A DNA stretch of 64,000 nt, from positions 2,108,001 to 2,172,000 of the forward strand of contig NZ_CP086727.1 in NCBI RefSeq assembly GCF_020906275.1, read 5' to 3'. Numbering within the stretch: the stretch's first letter is position 1; each line of letters starts with the position of its first letter. Shown here piece by piece: positions 26,870 to 37,247 of this stretch. Under the pieces are notes generated by a model that saw only the letters and a program-made list of their open reading frames with translations, ran no database searches and was not told the DNA's origin. The position numbers and the translations under genes are program-made. This stretch comes from Parasphingorhabdus litoris DSM 22379. Its GTDB lineage: Bacteria > Pseudomonadota > Alphaproteobacteria > Sphingomonadales > Sphingomonadaceae.

Positions 26870-28158
26870 TATTTAGATGCCTCCGCATCAGGCCATTTGA
26901 TTTCCCGTTCTTTGTTCGCCTGTTCGCTTTGTTCCTTCAGATGCCAAGGCATTTCTTCAAAGACATCCTGGAACATGGTTTCAAACGGCTGGTGCAAACC
27001 GTGCCCTAATATGCCGTTCTTCTCGGCCTCTTTGGTTGCCACTTTCACCGCTTCAATACATTCTTTGTCGAGCGCTTCATGCTGCTCTTTGCTCCACACA
27101 CCACGATGGATCAAATGGCGCTTCAATCGGGTAATCGGATCGCCCAAAGGCCATTCTTCCCGTTCTTGCGCACTGCGATAAGCACTCGGATCGTCCGACG
27201 TGCTATGTGCATCAGCGCGATAGGTGAAATGCTCAATCAATGTCGGACCGTTATTGGTACGCGCCCGTTCGGCCGCCCACTGGGTTGCAGCGTAAACGGC
27301 CAACGGGTCATTACCATCCACCCGTAAACCTGCAATTCCATATCCGGCCGCCCGTGCTGCAAATGTGGTTCGCTCTCCGCCCGCAAAACCGGAAAAGGAA
27401 GAAATGGCCCATTGGTTATTCACAACATTCATGATGATCGGCGCGTTATAGACCGTGGCAAAGGTCATCGCGCTGTGGAAATCTCCCTCGGCCGTGGAAC
27501 CCTCCCCGCACCATGTGGCAGCAATACGCGTGTCACCTTTAGCTGCACTCGCCATCGCCCATCCCACAGCCTGCGGATATTGGGTCGCGAGATTGCCTGA
27601 AATGGAAAAGAATCCCAACCGACGAGAACAATACATGATTGGCAGCTGGCGGCCCTTCAATTTATCTTCCCGGTTCGAGAAAATCTGATTGATCATTTCG
27701 ACCATCGGATAACCACGAACAAACAAAATGCCTTGCTGACGATAGCTCGGGAAGCACATGTCATCACTATCAAGCGCCATCGCCGCTGCGACGGATGTTG
27801 CTTCTTCGCCTGTGCATTTCATATAGAAGCTGGTTTTGCCCTGCCGTTGCATTCGGTGCAGACGATCGTCAAATGCTCGCACCTGAGCCATCGTCTTGAG
27901 CATCTTTAACAACGTATCATCGGAAAGTTTGGGATCCCACGGCCCAACCGCTTTATAATCATCATCCAAAACGCGTACCATGTCATAGACCATCTCGCGC
28001 ATCGCAGCTGGCGCGCTATTAACATCAGGTCGCGGTTGGTCACCGGCTCTCGGGATAGTCACATCGCTATAATCAACGGTGTCACCAGGACGATATTTGG
28101 GTTCCGGGACGTGCAAGGATAATGGCGGCAAATTGGTCTTGCTATTGTCTTCAGCCAT
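26869..28158 (-). CDS. Branched-chain 2-oxoacid dehydrogenase E1 alpha
   Basis: The start used is ATG 28158 (MAEDNSKTNLPPLSLHVPEPK), which follows an AGGAG site. The protein (about 429 residues) carries the E1alpha thiamine-diphosphate block WCGEGSTAEGDFHSAMTFA with NNQWAISS, and the phosphorylation-loop region YRADAHSTSDDPSAYR typical of BCKDH E1alpha. An unusually long N-terminal extension (about 70 residues before the conserved core) is present. It is the first gene of the operon; the 174-base upstream region contains AT-rich sequence and a hairpin terminator of the neighbouring gene. Confidence 0.93.
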   Translation of the reverse strand: MAEDNSKTNLPPLSLHVPEPKYRPGDTVDYSDVTIPRAGDQPRPDVNSAPAAMREMVYDMVRVLDDDYKAVGPWDPKLSDDTLLKMLKTMAQVRAFDDRLHRMQRQGKTSFYMKCTGEEATSVAAAMALDSDDMCFPSYRQQGILFVRGYPMVEMINQIFSNREDKLKGRQLPIMYCSRRLGFFSISGNLATQYPQAVGWAMASAAKGDTRIAATWCGEGSTAEGDFHSAMTFATVYNAPIIMNVVNNQWAISSFSGFAGGERTTFAARAAGYGIAGLRVDGNDPLAVYAATQWAAERARTNNGPTLIEHFTYRADAHSTSDDPSAYRSAQEREEWPLGDPITRLKRHLIHRGVWSKEQHEALDKECIEAVKVATKEAEKNGILGHGLHQPFETMFQDVFEEMPWHLKEQSEQANKEREIKWPDAEASK

Positions 28159-28272
28159 CCAAAATCTCCTGCTTTGCCGCATTGCTGCAGCGCAATATTT
28201 ATTTCAACTGATTGTTATATTATTTCATTCAAGTCAAAAGGTCAACATAGCTGCCCTATGATTTACGATACG

Positions 28273-28300
28273 AAAAAGGGGCAATAATCTGCCCCTTTTC
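28273..28300 (-). terminator. Bidirectional Rho-independent terminator
   Basis: The arms GAAAAAGGGGCA and TGCCCCTTTTC pair around a short loop (ATAATC). Read on the minus strand the stem is GAAAAGGGGCA ... TGCCCCTTTTTC, ending in a T-run, placed about 33 bases past the autotransporter stop. Confidence 0.85.
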
Positions 28301-28332
28301 CTATATCCTGTAATGTGTGGAAATGTCTACGA

Positions 28333-31300
28333 TCAGAAGCGTATCGACATATTCACCACGGCCCGATCGTCGCGATAGACCTGTTGGCCTATCCGGCTCT
28401 CAACCGCTGCGCCGAAGCTCAACGGGCCATTGGCGAAACTGAATCCACCTTTCATCTCACCATAAGACGCATCTTGCAATCCAATCGGCAAGGCAAATGG
28501 TAGATTTTCCGCATCCAGGAATCTTACACTGAAGTTAGTATCATTCCCGGAAATCCGGTTAACATAATCAAGTTTCATTTCAGGCTGGAACGTCCATCCT
28601 GAAGCAAAACCCATTTTAGCACTACCGGACACCTTAAGGCCTACTTTAGCTTCCAGGCCGGAGCGGCTAATCTCATCAACAGCCATTGCGAGGCTCCCCG
28701 CATTGTCACGGAACCCATTAACGCTGTACGATGAATAACCGATACTGGCGCGCGGTGTGAGCATGAGACCATCTACATCAATATTGTAGCCTGCCTCAAT
28801 TTCACTCGCAAATGCCAAGGAGCTGGTTTTCAAGTTATTGAGAGTCGCTCCGCCGGATATTCTGCTGTCAGAGTCGATCCGGGAATGAGACATGGATGCT
28901 TGGCCACCGATATAGAAGTTACCGCCAAGACGATAATTACCATAGACGGACGCCTGATTGGTCTCAACATTCGCCAAGCTGCCGCTTACTTGTTGGGCAC
29001 CATCGGCATAACCGAAGGCCGTACCAATAGTTGAGCGGTCATCCAAACCGAATTCGAGCCCCATAGCGATATGCCAACTACCCTGTCTGTCCTGCGTACC
29101 ATTTCCGCCGAACGCCAATGTGGACTGGTTATATCCTGCCGACATGAAACCACTCATATTCTCTGGTAGCTGAACAGCATTCCAGCTTGATGATTGGTAG
29201 TTTCCAGCAAAGCTAAGCTGTGAAGCCGAACTATTGGTTAGTTCACGATTGTTCAGAACTCCCGGAGCGCCGATAATTCTGATCTTGCCTTTCACACCTT
29301 CTTTAGCACCCAGCAGCGATAGCCGATCGGACACAAGACTACGCATAGCAGAACTTTGCTGCTGATCGAGTGTCGTCGTGCGGCCGGCTTGCGTTGCCGA
29401 CAGGCTCTGGAAGGTCGCGCTCAACTGGCTCGCCTCCATAACGTCAATCAACCCGTAGACATTACTCAGATCAGAGTACGAACGCCCGCGAGCTCCATCC
29501 AGCGCTCGACCAAATGCCAAGGCAAATGGATTGGTTACGCCGCTATCATTAAAGAAATCTGAGAAACGGAGAGCCCGCATTCTCGCGGTGACATTGTTCG
29601 GACCATAGATAAGCTCCGGATAAAGAACACCGATCCGGCCAACAACTTCATCGAACGTATTTTCGACGCCACCTTCGGCCGTGATGATCTCAAACGTCTG
29701 ACCGAAGCGAGCACTGCGACGCCCAAAGGCATTGACCACAGCCGCCGTACCACCCAGCGAGATAATACCATCATTATCGTCATCGCCGATTACAGCCAGT
29801 TTATCATTACCACGCCGGCTGACATCAAAGATAGCCAATGTACCGGAAGCCAAAATGACATCACCTGCGATTGTCAAAGTGCCTCGATCACCAAAGCCAC
29901 GCCCCGGTGCGATCGAACCATTGACCGACGTCAGGAAGGTTGGATCGAACAATCCGTTACCCGTCAACAGACCCACACCCAGGAAGGCTTCACCAGTTGT
30001 AAGGGTACCCCGAAGATCGAGCCAACCACCCGTCTGTGTGTAGTCTCCCCAAACCTTCAGGTTTCCTCGCCTGCGAATATCAAGCCGAGCTCCACCTTCG
30101 ATATTCAGCCGGTCGATCGTTACATCGTCACGCAGTCGCGTCGCGCCATTTGCCGCCAGCGTCACTTCATAATAACGCGCGCGAACACCAGCTGTCGGAT
30201 TTGCGACAACATTGTTCGGAACAAAATTACGGCTACCAGGACCACCTTCGATGAAGACGCTATTTGGCGTTCCTTCATCAAATTCAACGCTCAGGGTTGA
30301 AAGGTCGAGACAGTCATCAAGGAAACAAACGTTGCCAAATTTCGGTGTATCGCCTGTTACGCCCGGTGCCTCAAAGCCCGGCAGTCCGTTAACGAGCTCT
30401 CCATCTACGTTGATGCCATAGTTTGGATCCAAATCTTGTACCCAGTGTCGCGGATTCATCCAGTTACGCGTTCCAGGGCGGCTGGAAGCATATACATAGC
30501 TGTTATTGGCGACAATCTGATCCCAGAACAGATAAAGCGGCTGGTAGAAGCTTTGCGTACCGTAAGATGAGAAAGGTTGGAATGTCAGTGGATCTTCTGG
30601 GTCATTTCCGAAGAACCTGGAACCGCCGGACAATACTGATGTAATAACAGGTGTATCGAACAGCTCATCAGCAACCAATGCACTGCCTGAGTCACCGCCT
30701 GCCGTGGTCCCTTCCCTTGGCAATGCCGCTCCATCATAGAGGTCGAAATCAAACCTTCCATTATTTGGATCAAAGGCATCTTGACCATCAGGGCTGTCAA
30801 AATCAGTGTTGTACAGAGTTTGAGGCAGTGCCGGATCGCCAGGTCCGAAAAGGAAGTTGTTCCTGTCGTCTAACGAGCTGGCGGATGAGATCATGTTTTC
30901 GGCAATACGGCGACGGAAATCGATTCCAAGATTGGAACCATCAGGCCCCAGTCCTCTTGCTCCGTAACCATTTATGATGCCATGCGTCTCCTCTCTCAAT
31001 GGCGAGAACAACATGGTCCATGTTGGAACGCCATCAGCATGCGTATCAAGAGTAGCGAGCGCAACGTCAGCTTCCAGAAAACCCGTTGGAATAGAGCGCT
31101 CATCATACCAAACCTGCTCTACATTATAGATATTGAAATCCACGTCAGTTTGATTTGCGACGCCGCCATCGAGCCCGACCCAGCGCCTTACAGCAGGACG
31201 ATTATCAGCACTGAAGCCAAATGCGATTGCTGTGCCACCCGTCGCGAAACCATAGCTTTCTGCAGCTTGGTCATTCACACAGTGTGCAGCAAAAAGAACT

Positions 31301-31614
31301 GTTCGTGGATTAATCAACGTACCAGTGCAGAGGCCAAGTCCGAAACTGTTCTGATCAGGTCGCGTGGTCATTTGTCCGACGCCCGTCACATCGACAGTGT
31401 TGTCAAACACGCCGATGGGGGGCGGATCGTCTAAAGTCAGATCATCCCTAATTACGATGCTGGGAGCATTTTCAACCATTACCGGGCGAGACTGGGCAGA
31501 ATTCTCTGCTGCATTCAGCTCCGTCTGGGCTTGTGCAGTTGTCGCCAATCCGGCGACACAAGCGGTCGCAGATACTGTTACGAATAAGGCACGACTAATG
31601 GTTTGAAATGACAT
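28333..31614 (-). CDS. Autotransporter trypsin-like serine protease
   Basis: The 1093-residue protein has a signal peptide (AGLATTAQA-QT). A chymotrypsin-fold protease domain at about residues 60-380 has the triad H111 in LFAAHCV, D183 in EADVALATLD and S309 in GGDSGSALV, plus a C96-C112 disulfide typical of the fold. A beta-helix-like passenger stalk (SIAPGRGFGDRGTLTIAGDVILASG, a pertactin-like pattern) spans roughly 460-800, and a C-terminal autotransporter beta domain ends VNMSIRF with the terminal Phe required by the BAM system. It is probably cell-surface displayed or released. The substrate is unknown. Confidence 0.9.
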   Translation of the reverse strand: MSFQTISRALFVTVSATACVAGLATTAQAQTELNAAENSAQSRPVMVENAPSIVIRDDLTLDDPPPIGVFDNTVDVTGVGQMTTRPDQNSFGLGLCTGTLINPRTVLFAAHCVNDQAAESYGFATGGTAIAFGFSADNRPAVRRWVGLDGGVANQTDVDFNIYNVEQVWYDERSIPTGFLEADVALATLDTHADGVPTWTMLFSPLREETHGIINGYGARGLGPDGSNLGIDFRRRIAENMISSASSLDDRNNFLFGPGDPALPQTLYNTDFDSPDGQDAFDPNNGRFDFDLYDGAALPREGTTAGGDSGSALVADELFDTPVITSVLSGGSRFFGNDPEDPLTFQPFSSYGTQSFYQPLYLFWDQIVANNSYVYASSRPGTRNWMNPRHWVQDLDPNYGINVDGELVNGLPGFEAPGVTGDTPKFGNVCFLDDCLDLSTLSVEFDEGTPNSVFIEGGPGSRNFVPNNVVANPTAGVRARYYEVTLAANGATRLRDDVTIDRLNIEGGARLDIRRRGNLKVWGDYTQTGGWLDLRGTLTTGEAFLGVGLLTGNGLFDPTFLTSVNGSIAPGRGFGDRGTLTIAGDVILASGTLAIFDVSRRGNDKLAVIGDDDNDGIISLGGTAAVVNAFGRRSARFGQTFEIITAEGGVENTFDEVVGRIGVLYPELIYGPNNVTARMRALRFSDFFNDSGVTNPFALAFGRALDGARGRSYSDLSNVYGLIDVMEASQLSATFQSLSATQAGRTTTLDQQQSSAMRSLVSDRLSLLGAKEGVKGKIRIIGAPGVLNNRELTNSSASQLSFAGNYQSSSWNAVQLPENMSGFMSAGYNQSTLAFGGNGTQDRQGSWHIAMGLEFGLDDRSTIGTAFGYADGAQQVSGSLANVETNQASVYGNYRLGGNFYIGGQASMSHSRIDSDSRISGGATLNNLKTSSLAFASEIEAGYNIDVDGLMLTPRASIGYSSYSVNGFRDNAGSLAMAVDEISRSGLEAKVGLKVSGSAKMGFASGWTFQPEMKLDYVNRISGNDTNFSVRFLDAENLPFALPIGLQDASYGEMKGGFSFANGPLSFGAAVESRIGQQVYRDDRAVVNMSIRF

Positions 31615-31808
31615 TTCAGCTCTCCCTTAGAGTTAGATAAAACTACTCCGCACTACTATTTTTTTTTGAGAATCCCCTACGACTCGTCAAGCCAACGTTG
31701 TTATCACACTTTTTTGTAAACTTACATTCCCCCACTGGAATAAAGTTACTCCGTTTTGGCATGCAATAACCGCCAAGAGTAATATTACAGCGTCGGCAAA
31801 AAGTATCC

Positions 31809-32741
31809 TTACACAGCCACAGGCGCAGAAATATGGGATTGTGGTTCGTAGTCTCGCACTTCAAAATCGGAAATTTGATAGTCGAAAATCGATTTTGGCT
31901 TTCTCAATATTGTAAACTTTGGAGCGCCAAAAGGGTCGCGAGATAGTTGTTCTTCAACAAGATCAGCATGGTTCAGATAGAGATGTACATCGCCACCATT
32001 CCAAACAAGCTCGCCAGGTTCTAGATCACACTGCTGTGCGATCATGCGAACTAACAACGCCGCAGAATAGATATTGAATGCGAAACCTAGTCCCAGGTCA
32101 CAGCTGCGTTGATAGAGTATGCCTGACAACTTACCGTTAGCGACATAAAATTGATAAGTCTTATGGCAAGGCGGAAGTGCCATTTCATCCAGCTCAGCGA
32201 CATTCCACCCAGTAAAGATGTGACGCCGTGATCCAGGGTTATTTTTGAGGCCATCAATCAACAATTTGATCTGATTGATGCCATTTTTCTCGCGTCGATA
32301 TAACCCCTCACCTGCTGGTGTATATCGTGGCCAATTCACCCATTGCTTGCCGTATACTGGCCCCAGATTACCCCATTGTTCTGCAAATGCGTCATCTTCA
32401 ATGATCCGTTGTTCAAAAGCATCCCTGCTTATCTCTTCACCTGTTTCTTTGCGATATTTGTCCAACGGCCAGTCGGTCCATATGTGCACCTTTTGCTCAA
32501 CCAATTTTCGGATATTGGTATCGCCGGTTAGAAACCAGAGCATCTCCCGTGTCGCTGTTTTCCAAAAAACCCTTTTGGTTGTAAGCAATGGAATAGCTTC
32601 ATCAGCGAGATTGAATCTCATTGTTGCGCCAAATATGGCACGGGTACCAACCCCAGTCCGATCCACCCGCTCATCACCACTCGTCCAGATATGACGCATT
32701 AAATCAAGATATTGCTGTTCGTAATGCTGATCCGTAACCAC
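31809..32741 (-). CDS. thyA: Thymidylate synthase
   Basis: ThyA methylates dUMP to dTMP using methylene-THF. The start is a GTG at 32741 because a GGAGG ribosome site lies seven bases before it; the ATG at 32789 would add 16 non-conserved residues. The 310-residue product has the active-site cysteine C192 in LPPCHKTYQFYV, RSCDLGLGFAFNIYSAALL, and the dUMP-binding NGGDVHLYLNH region. A large insertion (about residues 80-150) is typical of proteobacterial forms. Confidence 0.96.
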   Translation of the reverse strand: MVTDQHYEQQYLDLMRHIWTSGDERVDRTGVGTRAIFGATMRFNLADEAIPLLTTKRVFWKTATREMLWFLTGDTNIRKLVEQKVHIWTDWPLDKYRKETGEEISRDAFEQRIIEDDAFAEQWGNLGPVYGKQWVNWPRYTPAGEGLYRREKNGINQIKLLIDGLKNNPGSRRHIFTGWNVAELDEMALPPCHKTYQFYVANGKLSGILYQRSCDLGLGFAFNIYSAALLVRMIAQQCDLEPGELVWNGGDVHLYLNHADLVEEQLSRDPFGAPKFTILRKPKSIFDYQISDFEVRDYEPQSHISAPVAV

Positions 32742-32861
32742 GATGCGTCCTCCAAAATTTCTGTACACCGCTATACGGCTCTGACGCATTGCTCAACCGG
32801 TCAATTGCCTGTGTCTAGCGACTGGCAAAGCTGACACGCAAATTTATATCTCGAACATACA

Positions 32862-33341
32862 CTAAGTTAAACCGGCGAGATCAACACCAACCGCTGTTTT
32901 CACCTCTTCCATAACCGGGAATGTCGTGGTCTGATACACGCCCGGAAGATTGTTGATACAATCAGTGAGGATCACTCGATATTCTTCCATATTGCGACAA
33001 CGAACCTTGAGCAAATAGTCATATCCGCCCGCCATCATATGACATGACTGGATTTCATCCATCTTTTTAACAGCAGTATTAAACTGATCGAGATGCCGGC
33101 GGCTGGTGGCCTCCAGTTTCACTTGTATGAACACGACGTAGTTTTTGCGGATTTTGCGCATATTCAGCTGCGCGTGATAACCAACAATATAGCCTTCATC
33201 TTCAAGCCGCCTGAGGCGAATCTGACATGGCGTTTTGGACAAACCCACCTGTTCAGAAAGAGAAGACAGCGAAAGCCGACCATCCGCTTGCACAGCCTTC
33301 AATATACGCCAATCAAACGCATCGAGATTTCTGTCTTCCAC
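32862..33341 (-). CDS. putR: Lrp/AsnC-family regulator, probably PutR
   Basis: The 159-residue protein has an N-terminal winged helix (DAFDWRILKAVQADGRLSLSSLSEQVGLSKTPCQIRLRRLEDEGYI) and a C-terminal RAM ligand-binding domain. It is divergent from putA, with 108 bases between starts, the arrangement in which Lrp-type PutR activates proline catabolism in other alphaproteobacteria. An inverted repeat AATACTT-10-AAGTATT in the gap is a candidate site. That it senses proline is inferred from position and family. Confidence 0.9.
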   Translation of the reverse strand: MEDRNLDAFDWRILKAVQADGRLSLSSLSEQVGLSKTPCQIRLRRLEDEGYIVGYHAQLNMRKIRKNYVVFIQVKLEATSRRHLDQFNTAVKKMDEIQSCHMMAGGYDYLLKVRCRNMEEYRVILTDCINNLPGVYQTTTFPVMEEVKTAVGVDLAGLT

Positions 33342-33363
33342 GCTACATCAAACCTTTTACCCT

Positions 33364-33401
33364 AATACTTGATCTCATTTAAGTATTTTTTCCCATGAGA
33401 T
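33364..33401. promoter_or_regulatory. Inverted repeats in the putR-putA intergenic region
   Basis: AATACTT (33364-33370) and AAGTATT (33381-33387) form a 7-10-7 palindrome. ATCTCA (33372-33377) and TGAGAT (33396-33401) form a second, overlapping repeat. Both lie in the 108-base gap shared by the two divergent promoters. The size fits an Lrp-type operator, so binding by the adjacent Lrp-family protein is the simplest reading. Confidence 0.6.
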
Positions 33402-33449
33402 GTCAATCTTTGATGTGACCATCCCAATTCATCTTCATAGATTCATACA

Positions 33450-36400
33450 ATGAATCAGCAAACCACTATCCGTCCATCAGAACATAAGATCCGCTCTGCC
33501 ATTTCGGTAGCAACTTGGCGTAGCGAGGATGCTCTATATGCTCAGATGCGAAACGATCTGAGATTGGATGATGCAAGTCGGCAAAAAATATCTGCCAATA
33601 GCAAAAATCTGATCGGAAAGTTACGTTCGGCCAAGAAGCAGCCTTTGATCGATCAGTTTCTCGGAGAATACGGCCTGTCAAGCGATGAGGGTGTTCAGCT
33701 TATGCGTCTGGCAGAGGCTTTGTCTCGAACTACTGATCCTGTTTCAGCCAACGAACTCATCCGCGACAAACTAAGCCGTCAAGATTGGTTGTCGCATAGT
33801 GGTTCAGGCCATACGCTCGCAATGAGCTTGGCGGGCAGAGCATTACATCTGACAGACAAATGGCTTCAATGGACTGAAAATAGCAAAAACCCGTTGGCAA
33901 AATTTGGCGATGCTCAACTGCGCTTTGTCACTCGGGCGGCCATCAGAACTCTATCATCACAATTTGTGTTTGCTGAAACACTTCAGCAGGCGCTGAAGCG
34001 TGCTAAACAGTACGGGCGCGCCGGATATCTTTTCTCCTTTGATATGCTCGGCGAAGCAGCACGAACCCAAGCTGACGCCGATAAATATTATGAAGCCTAT
34101 TCCAACGCTCTGGATGAAGTCGCGCGCAACGCGAACAATAAAGACCCACGGCTAAACCACGGAATTTCCGTGAAGCTCTCAGCTCTGCACCCACGATATG
34201 AATATGGACAAGCCAAGCATGTCGTTCCCGAAATTGCTGAAAAGCTCTATCGCTTAGCCATTAGAGCGCGGCAAGCGAACGTCCAAATTACAATCGATGC
34301 AGAAGAATCTGAGCGACTGGACATATCAATGGATGTGTTAGCTGCCATTATTGCCATCCCGGAATTGAAAGGGTGGCAAGGTCTCGGTTTTGTGGTGCAA
34401 GCCTATCAGCGGCGGGCGTTACCTCTTCTCGACTGGTTGACAGAGAAGGCCCGGCAACTTGAAGCACCGCTATTTATACGACTGGTCAAGGGTGCTTATT
34501 GGGATAGCGAGATAAAGCGCGCGCAGGAAATGGGACTAGAGAGCTATCCAGTTTTCACGCGCAAAGAGATGACGGATCTCAGCTATCTGGCCTGTGCGCA
34601 AAAACTGCTAGACCATCCAGATCTCTTCCATCCGCAATTTGCAACACATAATGCCACCAGCATCGCCGCCATACAGGAACTGGCCGGTGCTGATAGGGAA
34701 ATTGAATTCCAGCGGCTTTTTGGCATGGGTCAACAGCTGCACAATATCATATTGGATCAACCCAATACAAGTAGTCGAATATACGCACCTGTTGGGACAC
34801 AGAAAGATCTTTTATCTTATCTGATAAGACGACTTTTGGAAAATGGTGCCAACAGCTCATTTGTTCATAAGCTGGCCGATCAAGATACGGACCTTTCGGA
34901 TTTGGCCCGTGATCCGGTAGATGCTTTGGCGCAATATGAATCAGTGACAAACAACAATATTCCCAGGCCACGCTGCTATCTGAATGATGGTCGAAAAATC
35001 GCTGCCGGTTGGGACCTATCCAATCCAGTAATGCGGTCGCGCTTTGAAAAAGGTCTGGAACAAGCCAGCAAACGACTTTTTCTTGCTGCCCCCAATATCG
35101 CTGGCAAGGAAGAGGCGGGCAATACGCAACTAATCTTAAATCCCGCTAATCTCACCAAACAAGTCGGTGAAGTTACGATAGCAAATGAAGATCACGCCAG
35201 AGAAGCGATAAAGGCCGCGAGCAAAGCGCTCGACTTCTGGTCAAGTCGTACGATTTCTGAGCGGGCCAAAATATTGGATACTGCCGCCGATCTGTTGGAA
35301 AAACGCGCGAGCACATTCCATTATCTTGCGATCAAAGAGGCGGGAAAGACATGGCAAGATGCTATTGATGAAGTGCGCGAAGCGGTCGATTTCTGTCGCT
35401 ACTATTCCCAACAAATCAAGGCTCCTTCATTCAATGATAGAAAACCATTAGGCGTAGCTGTCTGTATTTCACCGTGGAATTTTCCATTGGCGATATTCCT
35501 TGGGCAGATCACGGCTGCGCTTGCCGCTGGCAACACTGTTGTGGCGAAACCCGCCGAACAAACACCGCTGATAGCGGCAGAGGCAATACGATTGCTACAC
35601 GATGCCGGTGTTGATCCAGCGGCCGTCAATCTGATCCCCGGTGATGGCGCACATATTGGTGAAGCGTTGGTTGCGGACCCTTTGTCATCTGCCGTAACCT
35701 TCACCGGTTCAACCGCAACAGCCAAACGAATAGCGAACAGCCTCGCAAAAAATGGCCGGCCTTTGACGCCATTGATCGCTGAAACAGGTGGCATCAATGC
35801 CATGATAGTAGATTCATCTGCACTGCTGGAACAGACCGTCGATGACGTGGTGTCATCCGCGTTCCAAAGTGCCGGACAGCGTTGTTCCGCTTTACGTATT
35901 TTATGTTTGCAAGAAGATATTGCAGATGAGTTCAAGACGCTTTTAAGCGGAGCGATGAATGCGTTGAAGGTCGGTAACCCTGATCAAATCGATTGTGATG
36001 TCGGGCCCGTCATTGATGAAGCCGCCAAGCAGAATATCGTTGCGCATATAGAAAGGTTGAACAAAATTGGGCAAAAAGTCGGTGAGTCATCGACAGGAGA
36101 TACGGGGGATGGCCATTTTGTTCATCCCGTGGCTTATGAGTTAGATCGCTTTTCCGATCTTGATCAAGAAATTTTCGGACCGGTCCTCCACATTGTTCAG
36201 TTCCCCGCGAACCGAAAGAAAGAAATGATAGACCAGATCAACCAAAGCGGATTTGGACTAACCCTCGGCATTCAAAGCAGGATCGACAATATTTGCGACG
36301 CCATGGCCGGGAAAGCCAACGTTGGAAATATTTATATAAACCGCAACCAAATTGGCGCAGTTGTTGGCGTGCAACCTTTTGGCGGCCAGGGACTATCCGG

Positions 36401-37139
36401 AACGGGTCCAAAAGCTGGTGGTCCGCTCTATTTGCTCCGCCTGTCTGCTAAAAATAGGACCGACATTAGTATTCCAGATCAACCAGCTTCTCCAATGGCC
36501 GATATGTCAGATGTATCTGGAAAACTCTCTATTGCAGTATCAAAAGGCATTGCTGCCCATCACCAGATAGTGGATCAAAATCAAATCAATTTGATTGCAT
36601 CGATTACTGGGTCCGATTTTGGGAAACTCGTGCAAGAGGCGTTGCAAAATAGGGATCGCGTTTTGTCAAGTGACTTAGCTCTATCCTCGCCAGCGGGGGA
36701 GACCAACTTCTATAGTGTTCAAGGCCGTGGTCTCATCATCTCAATGCTGCGCAACCCTAATGATATTATGATTGCATGTATAAGGGCAATCATAACCGGT
36801 AACAGTTTTCTGCAGATGGGCCGTGCAGGCATCAACGAGAATATTGAAACCCTGTTCGCCAAAATAAATCGCGTGTCAGGAATTGAAAATCTTGCTCAGA
36901 TTCTTGATGGTCAATGGGATGAAATGGTTGATCAATTGCAAAATGCCAATGTAGGCGCTGTAATCATCGAACCAAACGATCTTGATATCAAGGCTCTCGG
37001 TATTGCAATTGCAGGCAGAAAAGGTCCAATTCTACCTATGTTAACAATGGCCGATACGCATGATCGTTATGTTCATGAAAAGACGGTCACACGTAACGTC
37101 GCAGCAGCAGGCGGAGATGTTTCGTTACTAAACGCCTAA
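33450..37139 (+). CDS. putA: Bifunctional proline dehydrogenase/P5C dehydrogenase
   Basis: PutA oxidises proline to glutamate. The 1229-residue protein has a proline dehydrogenase (FAD) domain in the first half (KLSALHPRYEYGQ, VVQAYQRRALPLLDWL, FIRLVKGAYWDSEIKRAQ) and an aldehyde dehydrogenase domain with FSP-type motifs (CISPWNFPLAIFLGQI, AETGGINAMIVDSSA, catalytic C812 in AGQRCSALR, GVQPFGGQGLSGTGPKAGG). The C-terminal about 200 residues are the extra domain of longer PutAs. There is no N-terminal ribbon-helix-helix DNA-binding domain, which agrees with control by the separate Lrp-type protein. Confidence 0.95.
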   Translation: MNQQTTIRPSEHKIRSAISVATWRSEDALYAQMRNDLRLDDASRQKISANSKNLIGKLRSAKKQPLIDQFLGEYGLSSDEGVQLMRLAEALSRTTDPVSANELIRDKLSRQDWLSHSGSGHTLAMSLAGRALHLTDKWLQWTENSKNPLAKFGDAQLRFVTRAAIRTLSSQFVFAETLQQALKRAKQYGRAGYLFSFDMLGEAARTQADADKYYEAYSNALDEVARNANNKDPRLNHGISVKLSALHPRYEYGQAKHVVPEIAEKLYRLAIRARQANVQITIDAEESERLDISMDVLAAIIAIPELKGWQGLGFVVQAYQRRALPLLDWLTEKARQLEAPLFIRLVKGAYWDSEIKRAQEMGLESYPVFTRKEMTDLSYLACAQKLLDHPDLFHPQFATHNATSIAAIQELAGADREIEFQRLFGMGQQLHNIILDQPNTSSRIYAPVGTQKDLLSYLIRRLLENGANSSFVHKLADQDTDLSDLARDPVDALAQYESVTNNNIPRPRCYLNDGRKIAAGWDLSNPVMRSRFEKGLEQASKRLFLAAPNIAGKEEAGNTQLILNPANLTKQVGEVTIANEDHAREAIKAASKALDFWSSRTISERAKILDTAADLLEKRASTFHYLAIKEAGKTWQDAIDEVREAVDFCRYYSQQIKAPSFNDRKPLGVAVCISPWNFPLAIFLGQITAALAAGNTVVAKPAEQTPLIAAEAIRLLHDAGVDPAAVNLIPGDGAHIGEALVADPLSSAVTFTGSTATAKRIANSLAKNGRPLTPLIAETGGINAMIVDSSALLEQTVDDVVSSAFQSAGQRCSALRILCLQEDIADEFKTLLSGAMNALKVGNPDQIDCDVGPVIDEAAKQNIVAHIERLNKIGQKVGESSTGDTGDGHFVHPVAYELDRFSDLDQEIFGPVLHIVQFPANRKKEMIDQINQSGFGLTLGIQSRIDNICDAMAGKANVGNIYINRNQIGAVVGVQPFGGQGLSGTGPKAGGPLYLLRLSAKNRTDISIPDQPASPMADMSDVSGKLSIAVSKGIAAHHQIVDQNQINLIASITGSDFGKLVQEALQNRDRVLSSDLALSSPAGETNFYSVQGRGLIISMLRNPNDIMIACIRAIITGNSFLQMGRAGINENIETLFAKINRVSGIENLAQILDGQWDEMVDQLQNANVGAVIIEPNDLDIKALGIAIAGRKGPILPMLTMADTHDRYVHEKTVTRNVAAAGGDVSLLNA

Positions 37140-37247
37140 GCTTCAATCTGGATGGCTCTTTCCCGGCATTGCACGTTTAGTTTCAATAAGACAGAATACC
37201 AAAATCACGTTAACCTTATTTTGATCATCGCTGCGTAATGCAGCTCT

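Noticed and set aside
31643..31864. Cys-rich 73-residue minus-strand frame overlapping the thyA 3' end
   Set aside because: Starts inside thyA in another frame, no ribosome site and no homologous motif; treated as chance.
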